From positions 124,001 to 188,000 of the forward strand of contig NZ_CP159805.1 in NCBI RefSeq assembly GCF_048087625.1: DNA of 64,000 nt, in the 5' to 3' direction. Of the stretch, positions 44,419-57,626 are shown one piece after another. The position numbers were made by a program, and so were the translations under genes. Source of the DNA: Pseudothioglobus sp905182815. GTDB taxonomy: Bacteria; Pseudomonadota; Gammaproteobacteria; PS1; Pseudothioglobaceae. How positions within the stretch are numbered: position 1 is the first letter of the stretch; each line of letters begins with the position of its first letter. The notes under the pieces are model-generated. The model ran no database searches, had not been told where the DNA came from, and worked only from the letters and a program-made list of their open reading frames with translations.

Positions 44419-44445
44419 TATCAAGCAACTTGTGTGGGCACTCGT
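44419..44445 (+). other. 5' arm of the pre-16S processing stem
   Basis: These 27 bases (TATCAAGCAACTTG...) can pair along their full length with 46098-46124 with only three G-U pairs. This is the usual long stem bracketing 16S that RNase III cuts. Confidence 0.85.
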
Positions 44446-44548
44446 GCAAGAAATTGTGCAGTGCACATAAAAAACAAAAGCAGATAAGCTTTTTAAAAAA
44501 TTGAACTATTGGTTATAAAATGCCAAGTGTTCTAAAAAGTCAAAGATT

Positions 44549-46089
<1,541 letters not shown>

Positions 46090-46097
46090 AGAAATGT

Positions 46098-46124
46098 ACG
46101 AGTGTTCACACAAGTTGTTTGATA
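46098..46124 (+). other. 3' arm of the pre-16S processing stem
   Basis: Complement of 44419-44445 (27 pairs, three of them G-U), starting eight bases after the mature 16S end. Confidence 0.85.
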
Positions 46125-46179
46125 ATATTAAAGAAAGAGAAAAAGACCAATAACCCAAATTCAATTTAATTGATATTAA

Positions 46180-46256
<77 letters not shown>

Positions 46257-46286
46257 TATTTTTTCTGGGTTATTAGTTTTTCTATT

Positions 46287-46362
46287 GGGGCTATAGCTCA
46301 GCTGGGAGAGCGCCTGGTTTGCATCCAGGAGGTCAGCAGTTCGATCCTGCTTAGCTCCACCA
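46287..46362 (+). tRNA. tRNA-Ala (anticodon UGC)
   Basis: 76 bases starting GGGGCTATAGCTCAGCTGG. Acceptor GGGGCTA pairs with TAGCTCC (one G-U), discriminator A, CCA encoded. The anticodon loop TTTGCAT carries TGC; the T arm is AGTTCGATCCT. Confidence 0.98.
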
Positions 46363-46375
46363 TTTTTCTCAAATG

Positions 46376-46417
46376 AAAACTTAAATAAGATTTATTTATA
46401 TGTCTTATTTAAGTTTT
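46376..46417 (+). repeat. Perfect 15-bp inverted repeat in the tRNA-Ala/23S spacer
   Basis: AAAACTTAAATAAGA (46376-46390) and TCTTATTTAAGTTTT (46403-46417) flank a 12-base loop. The 3' arm ends in T residues, so it looks terminator-like, yet lies inside the rRNA operon, 34 bases upstream of a boxA-like site. It may be a processing stem downstream of tRNA-Ala or an attenuator overcome by antitermination. Confidence 0.7.
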
Positions 46418-46450
46418 TATACCAAGCCTTGGTTTATTCCTTGGTTCGGA

Positions 46451-46462
46451 GCTCTTTAACAA
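46451..46462 (+). promoter_or_regulatory. boxA-like site ahead of 23S
   Basis: GCTCTTTAACAA, an almost exact match to E. coli boxA (TGCTCTTTAACA), followed by TTTGGA. The duplicate boxA before 23S is typical of proteobacterial rrn operons. Confidence 0.8.
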
Positions 46463-46472
46463 TTTGGATATG

Positions 46473-46530
46473 AAGTAAAGTTTGTTAAATACAATACAAC
46501 GTAAAAAGGTGTATTGCATTGACACAACAA
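46473..46530 (+). other. 5' side of the outer pre-23S processing stem
   Basis: AAGTAAAGTTT (46473-46483), GTATTGC (46511-46517) and TTGACACAACAA (46519-46530) pair in the right nested order with AAACTTTACTT (49610-49620), GCAATAT (49596-49602, with a G-T pair) and TTGTTGTGTCAA (49581-49592). The inner part of the stem is TATATGGTCAAG at the 23S start with CTTGACCATATA at its end. Confidence 0.75.
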
Positions 46531-46666
46531 TTTCAAAAAATATGGATTCTCATTGATAGATTTATCTATCATTGAAAAAATAGAATTCACCGATTGTATC
46601 GTAAGATGCAGTTAGTGACTTCTCGGTGTAAAAAGAACCATTAACCCAGATACTTTGGGGTTATAT

Positions 46667-49555
<2,889 letters not shown>

Positions 49556-49580
49556 ATAACACCCAAGATATTTGGAGATG

Positions 49581-49620
49581 TTGTTGTGTCAACAGGCAAT
49601 ATGCCTTATAAACTTTACTT
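49581..49620 (+). other. 3' side of the outer pre-23S processing stem
   Basis: Holds TTGTTGTGTCAA, GCAATAT and AAACTTTACTT, the nested complements of 46473-46530. Confidence 0.75.
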
Positions 49621-49702
49621 AATCCATTTTGTTATACCTTTTTGGTATAAAAACTTTTTAATTCACTTGAAATAAGTTCAGACTTAATTCAAGTAAGCAG
49701 TT

Positions 49703-49821
49703 TGCTTAGTGACAATAGCAAGTGTGACCCACCTGATCCCATCCCGAACTCAGCAGTGAAACCACTTAGCGCCGATGGTAGTGTGGGGTCTCCCCATGTG
49801 AGAGTAGGACATTGCTAGGCT
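49703..49821 (+). rRNA. rrf: 5S ribosomal RNA
   Basis: About 119 bases. Core segments CCACCTGATCCCATCCCGAA, GCCGATGGTAGTGTGGGGT and CCCCATGTGAGAGTAGG are typical of proteobacterial 5S. The ends GCTTAGT and GCTAGGC form the closing helix. Borders are accurate to a few bases. Confidence 0.95.
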
Positions 49822-49830
49822 TTAATTCTA

Positions 49831-49866
49831 AATACCCCGACCTTTTAAGGCGGGGTATTTTTTTTT
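49831..49866 (+). terminator. rRNA operon terminator
   Basis: AATACCCCG ... CGGGGTATT stem with inner CCTTTTAAGG and a run of nine T at 49858-49866, ten bases after 5S. Confidence 0.93.
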
Positions 49867-49925
49867 CTGAATCTTAATCACGTAAAATATAACCACCATT
49901 ATCCCAAGCATCATGCAGATAGTTT

Positions 49926-50870
49926 ATGACTGATAACTTTAAAGTAAGGAGTATTGCTAGCGGAGTCAGCGTAATTGATTCTGGCTATTTCAGTAATGAC
50001 TTTGCAGCTATATATATTATTAAGCAGAATAATAAGGTTGCGATTATAGAAACTGGAACCACCTTTAGTATTTCTAATGTTCAAAAAGCACTTGAGAATG
50101 ATAGCCTAAGCTTTTTGGATGTTGCTTATATAATCCCTACTCATGTCCATCTTGATCATGCAGGTGGTGCAGGTGAGCTTATGAAGCAATGCCAAAATGC
50201 GACTCTAATAGTTCATCCTCGCGGGGCGAGACACTTGATTGATCCTACCAAGCTAATAGCTGGAGCTATGGCTGTGTATGGCGAGCAAAAATTTAAGAAG
50301 TTGTACGGTGAAATTATTCCAATTGAGGCAAGCAGAGTTATTGAGGCTGATGACAATTTTATTTTAGATTTTAATGGAAGAGAGTTAAAGTTTATTGATA
50401 CCCCAGGACATGCAAGACATCATTTTTGCATTTGGGATAGGCAAACAGAATCGATGTTTACTGGTGATACGTTTGGCATCTCTTATCGTGATTTAGATCA
50501 TAATGATGAAGTGTATATTTTTCCAAGCACAAGCCCAGTTCAGTTTGATCCAGAGGAATTGATTAAAAGTATACATAAAATAATGAAGTACAAGCCTAAG
50601 CGAGTCTGCTTAACACATTTTGCTGCAATTAGACCAACTCAAAAAGTAGTTGAACAGTTGATAGATGGTATCCATTTTGTTAGCAATTTGGCAAAAAAAT
50701 ATGCAACTGAGGGTGATGCTGAAAAAGTGATTCAAGAAAAGATGATGAATTATTTTTTAGAAGGAATTAAAAAGATTGGCGTCAAAGACCTTGATTTTTG
50801 CAGAGAAAGGTTAGAGCTTGATATCAAAATAAATACTCAAGGTTTAATTTATTGGCAAAAAATAGTATAA
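49926..50870 (+). CDS. Metallo-beta-lactamase-fold hydrolase
   Basis: Zinc-dependent hydrolase of 314 residues. The metal site HVHLDHAGG holds H73, H75, D77 and H78; the further ligands are in DTPGHARHHFCIW and MFTGDTFGISY near residue 180, and LTHFAAIRP near 230. The shape (long C-terminal helical part, FP-type spacer) resembles uncharacterised MBL proteins annotated in gammaproteobacteria, rather than glyoxalase II (no GxxD-extended insertion seen). No signal peptide, so cytosolic. It stands 60 bases after the rrn terminator and 70 before the MMPL gene; a shared operon is possible but not shown. Substrate unknown. Confidence 0.85.
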   Translation: MTDNFKVRSIASGVSVIDSGYFSNDFAAIYIIKQNNKVAIIETGTTFSISNVQKALENDSLSFLDVAYIIPTHVHLDHAGGAGELMKQCQNATLIVHPRGARHLIDPTKLIAGAMAVYGEQKFKKLYGEIIPIEASRVIEADDNFILDFNGRELKFIDTPGHARHHFCIWDRQTESMFTGDTFGISYRDLDHNDEVYIFPSTSPVQFDPEELIKSIHKIMKYKPKRVCLTHFAAIRPTQKVVEQLIDGIHFVSNLAKKYATEGDAEKVIQEKMMNYFLEGIKKIGVKDLDFCRERLELDIKINTQGLIYWQKIV

Positions 50871-50939
50871 ATTGAGACTTGAATTTCATTAATTAAATAT
50901 TAAATAAGTATCATATAGCTCTGCTTTCTAAACTTAACT

Positions 50940-53636
50940 ATGAAAAATCTTTTACTATATCTAAACCATTATTTTGCGAAGGTTCCAGGGCAGCTTATAC
51001 CTTACCGTAAAACAGTTCTTGCATTAGCATTGCTATCCACTATTTTTATGGGGTATGGTGCTTCTCGCTTTGTTTTAGATACTTCATTTGATGTTTGGTT
51101 TAGTGAGTCTGATCCTGCAATTGAAGCTTTGGATGATTTTCGTGACCAGTTTGGGAGTGACGATGGTTTATTTATTGTTTATGAGGCTAAAGATGGCGAT
51201 GTATTTTCAAATAAATCTCTAACACTAATCTCTGAAATAACAGAGGTTTTAGATAACTATAGACAGATAAGTGATGATGTTTGGCTTGAAAAATATGGAC
51301 TAACTCCTGAAATTGTTGAGTCATTAACTCATATTAAGCGTGTTCAGTCACTATCTAATATTAGAATTCAAAAAAATGAAGATGATGTTTTAAGTTCGCC
51401 TCGTTTAGTTCCTAAAAAAATTCCAAGTGACCCCTTGGTTTTAAGTGAAATTAGTTCTGAGGCAGATAATCAGCCAAGTTTGCCGCTCTTTATGTTCTCA
51501 AAAGATCATCGTTTTGGGGCAATTTCCATTCAAACAGACTTTGGAGCAATCCCAGTAATTCAAGAATTAAATGACCAGTTCTCTTTGTTTGATGATGATG
51601 CGTGGAGTGATGATTTTGATGAAGGTATGGATGACAATGCTGTTATTCAAAAAATTGAATATCAGCCAGATGAGCCAGGACTTTATATTCCATTTATGAA
51701 GGCTATAACGGCGATAACGGAACAGCAAAAGATGTCAGAGCATTTTAATTTTTATCCAATTGGCAATTCTGCAATGATTTCCTTAGCTATGGATACGCTC
51801 ATTCAAGCTGCTTTTCTACTAGTAGGCATGGTGGCAATCATTAACCTGTTGCTTTGGTCATTGTTTCGCTCTGCAAGTGCAGTCGTTCTTCCTCAATTAG
51901 CGATTGGCCTCAGTATTCTCTTTGTTATTGGAAGCCTGAGCTGGCTCAATTTAGCATCAACAACTCTTATTGCATTAACAGTGATGCTTATTATTGCGGT
52001 TGGCGTAGCTGACTGCGTTCATGTGATGAGTTCTTATTTGTTTTTCAGACGTGATGGTAAAGAGCATGATGAGGCGTTATCAAAGGCCTATGGTAAGACA
52101 GGCGTTCCTATCTTATTAACAACAATTACCACGATGGCGGGAATGTCATCATTAGCGGTAACTGGGATGCCAATGTTTGTGCAATTTGGCTTCTCTTCTG
52201 CTGCTGGTGTCTTTTTTGCTTTCTTATACACAATATATTTACTGCCAGTGTTACTCAATTATTGGCACCCAATGCAAATTAAAAAGATCCAGGCAATTAG
52301 TGCAAGTAGAAAAACGGGAGTAAGGTCGATAGTGTCTTTATTGAAATCAAAAATGTTGAGTTTTTCATGTTTCTTTGTAAATCCAATAGCAAAACTTTCA
52401 AAGAGAATGGGTTTGAATTGGCTCTTAGGTGCAGAATGGCTTCAACCTTTATTAAATAGAATTCCAGCTTTTGTGGAGCGCTTCCGATACTCTATAGCTA
52501 TTATTTTTGTGAGTGTATTTGTAATTTGCATATATGGCGCAACTCAAGTCAAAATTGACTCCAATCTAGTTGAACTTTATTCTGATGATGTTCCTATTGG
52601 TCAGGCCTATGAAATTGTTGATGAATACATGATGGGCACAGGAAATATGGAAATCGTTGTAGACACAGCAATTTCAGATGGAATAATGGACCCAGACGTA
52701 TTAAATGCTATGAATAGACTTCAAAATACAATTGAGGAAAATTATAGTGAATTTATTATCCGAACAAATTCTTTGGCAGATCTAGTAATAGACACTCATG
52801 CTATTATGCAAGACTCAGAAGATTATCGAAATATTCCTAATAGTCAAATTGCGGTATCCCAATTGCTTTACTTGTTTAACAGTTCAAATCCTGAAGAGAG
52901 AAGAGCCCTTGTCAGTGATGATTACAGTAAGAGTCACATAAGTGTTCAATTAAAAAATGCAGGCTCTAACGAATACAAGGAATTTTTTAACGATATTCAG
53001 GCTGATATAAATAAAGAGTTTAATGGATTAAAAGATCGATATCTTAATATAAAAGTTCAAATTACTGGATCATTCGCTTTAATGATGAGGCTTGCTGATG
53101 ACATTAGTAATAATCAGTTTAAGAGTTTGTCGATAGCAGCTGTGGTTATTAGTCTGTTATTGATGATAACGCTAGGTTCTTTTCAGGCAGGCGTTATGTC
53201 GATTATTCCTAACCTAATACCCGCATCATTAGCATTTGGATTAATGGGCCTTCTTGGAGTTCCGCTTGATACAGACACATTAATGATTGCTCCTTTAATT
53301 ATTGGTATTGCAGTGGATGATACGATTCACTTTATTAGTCACTATAGAATGTCACTTGCACAAAATCACAATATGAAGCTTGCGCTCGTGGAAACTATAA
53401 AAGAGGTGGGCCAAGCTGTAACATTTACAACTCTCATCCTAGGCTGTGGGTTTTTAATGCTTACATTTAGTGACTATTTAGGATTAGCAAAGATTGGGAC
53501 TTTTGGTTCTTTAGCTATATTTGTTGCGCTGCTATGCGACTTATTGTTTTTCCCGGCATTGATTATGATTTTCAAGCCGAAGTTTGGTCAGAAAGATGTT
53601 GAAGATAATTTAAATTTTATAGAGGCTACAAAATGA
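50940..53636 (+). CDS. RND/MMPL-family transporter (HpnN/YdfJ-like)
   Basis: Inner-membrane transporter of 898 residues with two repeats, each a large periplasmic loop (about residues 40-270 and 535-710) followed by a cluster of five or six spans. Charged residues of the proton relay type occur in VGVADCVHVMSSY near residue 355 and GIAVDDTIHFISHYR near 790. Acidic stretches (DDDAWSDDFDEGMDDN) mark the first loop. The protein lacks the 1000-residue length and the third domain of drug RND pumps and fits the MMPL group that exports lipids such as hopanoids or glycolipids. The stop overlaps the next gene by 4 bases. Substrate unknown. Confidence 0.87.
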   Translation: MKNLLLYLNHYFAKVPGQLIPYRKTVLALALLSTIFMGYGASRFVLDTSFDVWFSESDPAIEALDDFRDQFGSDDGLFIVYEAKDGDVFSNKSLTLISEITEVLDNYRQISDDVWLEKYGLTPEIVESLTHIKRVQSLSNIRIQKNEDDVLSSPRLVPKKIPSDPLVLSEISSEADNQPSLPLFMFSKDHRFGAISIQTDFGAIPVIQELNDQFSLFDDDAWSDDFDEGMDDNAVIQKIEYQPDEPGLYIPFMKAITAITEQQKMSEHFNFYPIGNSAMISLAMDTLIQAAFLLVGMVAIINLLLWSLFRSASAVVLPQLAIGLSILFVIGSLSWLNLASTTLIALTVMLIIAVGVADCVHVMSSYLFFRRDGKEHDEALSKAYGKTGVPILLTTITTMAGMSSLAVTGMPMFVQFGFSSAAGVFFAFLYTIYLLPVLLNYWHPMQIKKIQAISASRKTGVRSIVSLLKSKMLSFSCFFVNPIAKLSKRMGLNWLLGAEWLQPLLNRIPAFVERFRYSIAIIFVSVFVICIYGATQVKIDSNLVELYSDDVPIGQAYEIVDEYMMGTGNMEIVVDTAISDGIMDPDVLNAMNRLQNTIEENYSEFIIRTNSLADLVIDTHAIMQDSEDYRNIPNSQIAVSQLLYLFNSSNPEERRALVSDDYSKSHISVQLKNAGSNEYKEFFNDIQADINKEFNGLKDRYLNIKVQITGSFALMMRLADDISNNQFKSLSIAAVVISLLLMITLGSFQAGVMSIIPNLIPASLAFGLMGLLGVPLDTDTLMIAPLIIGIAVDDTIHFISHYRMSLAQNHNMKLALVETIKEVGQAVTFTTLILGCGFLMLTFSDYLGLAKIGTFGSLAIFVALLCDLLFFPALIMIFKPKFGQKDVEDNLNFIEATK

Positions 53637-54553
53637 ATAAATTAATACTTACTTACTCAAAATCTACTTTGCTTACTTTTGTACTTGGTGCATTTTTAAC
53701 TCTACAAGCGCCAAATGTATATGCTGAAACTAATTTAAGTGCACGAGAGATTATGCAGAGAGTTGATGTTGAGAGTAGGAAGTCTACTGACTCAGCATTC
53801 ACCCGTATGAAGTTGACTACTTGCAAGTATGGTCTCAGCGGTGGTAAGGTAAAGTGCGCTGAAAAAGCCCGAGTTAAGTTAATAGAAAATGCACAAATTA
53901 ATACTGGAGAGGGTAGCCAAGATACTAAGAGTATTGCCATAATCCTTGAGCCAGCAAGTGAAAAAGGAATTGGAATGCTCTCATATAGTTATGATGACAG
54001 TGACCGAGATAATGAGACCTGGTTATATCTTTCTGCTCTTGGAAAAGTAAAGAGAATTAGTGTTAGGAACAGTGATGATGAGGAAACTGAATCTGCAAGT
54101 ATTTTTGGAACTGAGATGACCACTGAAGATCAAGAAACAGGAAAGCTTGATGACTATACATACGAATTACTAGAGTTCGGAACTTTTAGAGGAAGAGAGG
54201 TTGCAGTTGTTGAGGCGACACCAAAAAAACATCGAATTAGCAAAAGCAGTTATGGGAAAACGCAAAATTGGATTGATACTGAAAGGTTTATAACTCTTAA
54301 GGTACAAATGTTCGATAAATACAACAATCCTATCAAGAAGCTCGAGGTTGGTAAAGTTGAAAAAATTAATGATGTTTGGATGGGAAGAAGTCTGACATTT
54401 TTTAATACGGTAAGCAATAGGCTAACAAATATGAAACTTGAGGCGATAAACTTTGATATGGATATTAAAGAAGATTTTTTAACTCAAAGAGCATTGACTG
54501 ACCAAGCATTTAGAGAGAAATTTCTGAAGGATTTACGTAAACAAGCTAAATAA
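53633..54553 (+). CDS. LolA-like outer membrane lipoprotein-sorting protein
   Basis: Periplasmic protein of 306 residues. A Sec signal peptide is visible (LTFVLGAFLTLQAPNVYA, cleavage expected about residue 31). The mature part starts LSAREIMQRVDVESRK and contains SKSSYGKTQNWIDTERFITLKVQMFDKYNNPIKKLEV split over several strands, typical of the uncharacterised 'outer membrane lipoprotein-sorting' group related to LolA/LolB half-barrels. Such proteins are found beside MMPL transporters and may carry lipid across the periplasm. ATGA overlap with the MMPL gene; the barrel gene follows after 9 bases. Confidence 0.85.
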   Translation: MNKLILTYSKSTLLTFVLGAFLTLQAPNVYAETNLSAREIMQRVDVESRKSTDSAFTRMKLTTCKYGLSGGKVKCAEKARVKLIENAQINTGEGSQDTKSIAIILEPASEKGIGMLSYSYDDSDRDNETWLYLSALGKVKRISVRNSDDEETESASIFGTEMTTEDQETGKLDDYTYELLEFGTFRGREVAVVEATPKKHRISKSSYGKTQNWIDTERFITLKVQMFDKYNNPIKKLEVGKVEKINDVWMGRSLTFFNTVSNRLTNMKLEAINFDMDIKEDFLTQRALTDQAFREKFLKDLRKQAK

Positions 54554-54562
54554 ATTCTGAGT

Positions 54563-55834
54563 ATGTTAAATTTTATCTATAAAGGAATTATTGCTTTAAT
54601 TATTAGCTTTGGAATTAACTCCATTTCTATTGCTGAGGACGAATTATTATTTGACGATGAATTAGTATTTGACGATTCTGATGAAGAGTTTGGTGAGTGG
54701 GATGATGACAGTGATGTCTTTGGTGATAATGACATAAATCTAGAAAAATCTTTTTCTTGGCTGGACTTAAGTGTTTCCCAGAAATATGGTGTTAATCCTG
54801 CAAATAGTTATAGCACTGCTATGGAAAGAACTGAGTTGAGGTTAGGAACAAGTGGCTCTGTTTTTGACTCAGGTTATGGCGAAGTAGAAATTAAAGCAAT
54901 AAAATATTGGCCGAGTGATAGCAACAACGTAATTGAGGCCAGTGATATTGAGGTAGAGAAGGCATTTTTGCAATTTAGTTTTGATGACTGGAGTGCTAAG
55001 CTAGGTCGATATACTATTGGCTGGGGTGAGCTTGAGGGTGGCGCACTTGACGTAATTAATCCTTCAGGAGGGCTTACAGACCCATCCATGATTTCCCAAT
55101 GGATTTTGAGCTCTACTCGTTACTTTGAAGATAGTGATTTAAGTTTTTTTTATAATACAAATCCTAGAATTGCAAAAAGCACATTAATGACACTTAAAAA
55201 TGATAGCTATGATGAATTTGGATTGCGCTATGGAATAAGTGGGGAGGGAAGTGATATGGCTTTTTATGCTGGTCAGCTAGTTCCTAATGATGCAATCATT
55301 AACCTAACAGATGGGTTGGTTTATGCAACACCATATCAATTATTAGGGCTTGGAATGAATAAAGCCTTTGATGATTATTTGCTTAAATTTGATGTTGCCT
55401 ATAAACATAACTTGCAACAAAACCGTTCAGGACAATTTGTAAAGGTAGATAGAATTGATTGGGACTTGGCTTTTGATATTCAAAAAAATGATAGAACGAT
55501 CTTGATTTCAGTTAACTCTCAGTACCTATTAGATTTCTACAGTGATTATCTAACGCCAACTTTAACAGGAAGTGTCAGTGCAGATAAAAATAGTACGACA
55601 TATATGGCAAGAGTAAATGACAAGTTTGGTGATTCAGACTGGAGCTGGAATACCTCCCATATAATATTATCAAACAATGATCTTTCACTAACTTCAGCTG
55701 GACTTGACTGGGATATTAATGATCACTGGAAAGCTTCATTGGGCGTCACATATGCAGATGCTAAGCCAAACCGTGCGCTAAGTTTGTTTGACCAGTACCA
55801 AAGAGTTAACTTGGAAGTTAAGTACCAGCATTAA
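54563..55834 (+). CDS. Predicted outer-membrane beta-barrel protein (unknown family)
   Basis: A 423-residue protein with a signal peptide (about 24 residues, ending ISIAE), then an unusually acidic stretch of about 35 residues (ELLFDDELVFDDSDEEFGEWDDD) before alternating polar/aromatic strands, such as AKLGRYTIGWGE, SLGVTYADAK and a final QRVNLEVKYQH, where a C-terminal aromatic/hydrophobic strand is expected for barrels. This fits a 14-18-strand outer-membrane protein; DUF1302-type proteins of MMPL clusters are the likely relatives, but I cannot confirm. The acidic stretch may bind calcium or the LolA-like partner. Last gene of the three-gene set. Confidence 0.7.
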   Translation: MLNFIYKGIIALIISFGINSISIAEDELLFDDELVFDDSDEEFGEWDDDSDVFGDNDINLEKSFSWLDLSVSQKYGVNPANSYSTAMERTELRLGTSGSVFDSGYGEVEIKAIKYWPSDSNNVIEASDIEVEKAFLQFSFDDWSAKLGRYTIGWGELEGGALDVINPSGGLTDPSMISQWILSSTRYFEDSDLSFFYNTNPRIAKSTLMTLKNDSYDEFGLRYGISGEGSDMAFYAGQLVPNDAIINLTDGLVYATPYQLLGLGMNKAFDDYLLKFDVAYKHNLQQNRSGQFVKVDRIDWDLAFDIQKNDRTILISVNSQYLLDFYSDYLTPTLTGSVSADKNSTTYMARVNDKFGDSDWSWNTSHIILSNNDLSLTSAGLDWDINDHWKASLGVTYADAKPNRALSLFDQYQRVNLEVKYQH

Positions 55835-55908
55835 TGACTCAGTTAGTTAAGGTGTTGCATTTTTAAGTCAACTTAAAGCATCAATCCCTCTTATAGCATA
55901 GGATATTG

Positions 55909-55914
55909 TATAAT
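55909..55914 (+). promoter_or_regulatory. Possible -10 element for serS
   Basis: TATAAT at 55909-55914, 28 bases before the serS ATG. No convincing -35 hexamer at 16-18 bases. A TTTAAGT-CA-ACTTAAA palindrome (55862-55877) lies further upstream. Confidence 0.4.
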
Positions 55915-55941
55915 TTAGCTAAAATAATTTAGGTTTATATA

Positions 55942-57231
55942 ATGTTAGAAAGCAAGCTTTTAAGAGGAAATATTGATTTTGTTGTTGAGCAACTTAAAAG
56001 GCGTAATTTTACGTTTGATGTTGATGAGTTTAATAAGCTTGAGGATCAAAGGAAAGTGATCCAGGTTCAAACACAAGAGCTGCAAAATTTACGCAATACT
56101 AAATCAAAAGCAATAGGTCAAGCGAAAGCTTCTGGAGAAGACATTAAGCCTTTGTTAGATGAAGTTTCTAGTCTTGGAGAGAGCCTTGATGGTGCTAAGT
56201 CCGAATTAAATGCACTCCAATTTAAGATTGATGAGATTGCCATGGCAATTCCTAATTTACCTCATCCTTCAGTTCCTGAAGGTTTTAGTGAGGATGACAA
56301 CCTTGAAGTTCTTAAGTGGGGGGAGCCCAAAAAATTCGACTTTGAGCCAAAGGATCATGTGGATTTAGGCGAAATGCATGGCATCGACTTTGCTGCTGCC
56401 ACGAAGATTTCAGGTGCTAGATTTGTTGTTATGACTGGTAAGATTGCAAAACTTCAAAGAGCACTCACTCAGTTCATGCTTGACCATCATACGGAGGTTA
56501 ATAGTTACACCGAGACGTATGTTCCTTACCTGGTAAATGCAGACTCTCTGATGGGCACTGGCCAATTACCAAAATTTGAAGCCGACTTATTTAAAACGCA
56601 TCTCCATGGAGAAGAGGGTGATGCGAAATCACTTTACTTAATTCCAACTGCTGAAGTTCCAGTAACCAACATTGTGCGCGACTCAATTATAAAAGAGTCT
56701 GATTTGCCTCTAAAGTTTGTAGCGCACACGCCATGTTTTAGATCTGAAGCAGGATCATATGGAAGAGATACTAGGGGATTAATACGTCAGCATCAGTTTG
56801 AAAAAGTTGAATTAGTTCAAATCTCTAAACCTAGTGATGCTTACGATGTTCTTGAGGAGCTTACAGCGCATGCAGAGGGCATACTAAAGCTACTAGAGTT
56901 ACCCTACCGAAAAGTTTCATTGTGTACTGGTGATTTAGGTTTTTCTTCAGCCAAAACTTATGATTTAGAGGTGTGGCTTCCTGGCCAGTCTGCATATCGC
57001 GAAATTTCATCATGTTCGTGTTTTGAAGCTTTTCAAGCGAGAAGAATGCAGCTTCGTTGGAAAAACTCAGATACCAAAGAGTCAGAGTTTTTACATACTT
57101 TAAATGGCTCAGGACTTGCAGTTGGCAGAACTTTGGTTGCGGTGATAGAAAATTATCAAAATGCGGATGGCAGTATTACAATACCAAAAGTCTTACAGGG
57201 CTACATGGGCGGCTCAACTAAGATAAAATAA
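55942..57231 (+). CDS. serS: Seryl-tRNA synthetase
   Basis: Class II synthetase charging tRNA-Ser and tRNA-Sec precursors. The 429-residue protein has the N-terminal coiled-coil arm (about residues 30-100), motif 2 FRSEAGSYGRDTRGLIRQHQF near residue 270 and motif 3 NGSGLAVGRTLVAVIENYQ near 385. SSCSCFEAFQARRM is the serine-site segment. The length is normal. It stands between the putative lipid-export set and the yajC-secDF operon. Confidence 0.97.
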   Translation: MLESKLLRGNIDFVVEQLKRRNFTFDVDEFNKLEDQRKVIQVQTQELQNLRNTKSKAIGQAKASGEDIKPLLDEVSSLGESLDGAKSELNALQFKIDEIAMAIPNLPHPSVPEGFSEDDNLEVLKWGEPKKFDFEPKDHVDLGEMHGIDFAAATKISGARFVVMTGKIAKLQRALTQFMLDHHTEVNSYTETYVPYLVNADSLMGTGQLPKFEADLFKTHLHGEEGDAKSLYLIPTAEVPVTNIVRDSIIKESDLPLKFVAHTPCFRSEAGSYGRDTRGLIRQHQFEKVELVQISKPSDAYDVLEELTAHAEGILKLLELPYRKVSLCTGDLGFSSAKTYDLEVWLPGQSAYREISSCSCFEAFQARRMQLRWKNSDTKESEFLHTLNGSGLAVGRTLVAVIENYQNADGSITIPKVLQGYMGGSTKIK

Positions 57232-57256
57232 CCCCTTTATTAATTTGGAGTGAGAA

Positions 57257-57610
57257 ATGAATTTACCACCAGAACTATTTCTGATAGCAATGTTTGTACT
57301 GATGTATTTTTTATTAATCAGACCACAACAAAAAAGAGCTAAAGATCACAAAACCCTATTAAAAGCCTTAAAAAAAGGCGATGAAGTTGTTACTAATGGC
57401 GGTGTCATTGGGAAAATTACTGCAGTTGATGAGTCTTTTGCAGAAGTAGAGATTGCTTCAGGAGTTATAGTTAAATTACAAAAACAGGGCATTAATCAAA
57501 AGATGCCAAAGGGAAGCGCAAAATCTATGACTAAGTCAGGCTCTAAGGAAAAAGCAATCCCCAAAGCTAAAAAAACAAAAGCAATCGGCAAAAAAGAGAT
57601 AGAAAAATAA
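57257..57610 (+). CDS. yajC: Preprotein translocase subunit YajC
   Basis: Small inner-membrane accessory of SecDF. One N-terminal span (LFLIAMFVLMYFLLIRPQQKR), the signature IRPQQKRAKDHK near residue 21, and the small SH3-like domain with GDEVVTNGGVIGKI near 45-58. The last 35 residues are lysine-rich and low complexity (KAKKTKAIGKKEIEK), longer than in E. coli. secD follows after 16 bases. The usual tgt gene upstream is missing; serS is there instead. Confidence 0.94.
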   Translation: MNLPPELFLIAMFVLMYFLLIRPQQKRAKDHKTLLKALKKGDEVVTNGGVIGKITAVDESFAEVEIASGVIVKLQKQGINQKMPKGSAKSMTKSGSKEKAIPKAKKTKAIGKKEIEK

Positions 57611-57626
57611 TATATAAAAACTCAAT

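Noticed and set aside
46376..46417. Calling the spacer hairpin a true terminator
   Set aside because: It lies within a contiguous rRNA operon upstream of intact 23S and 5S and has only a short T run.
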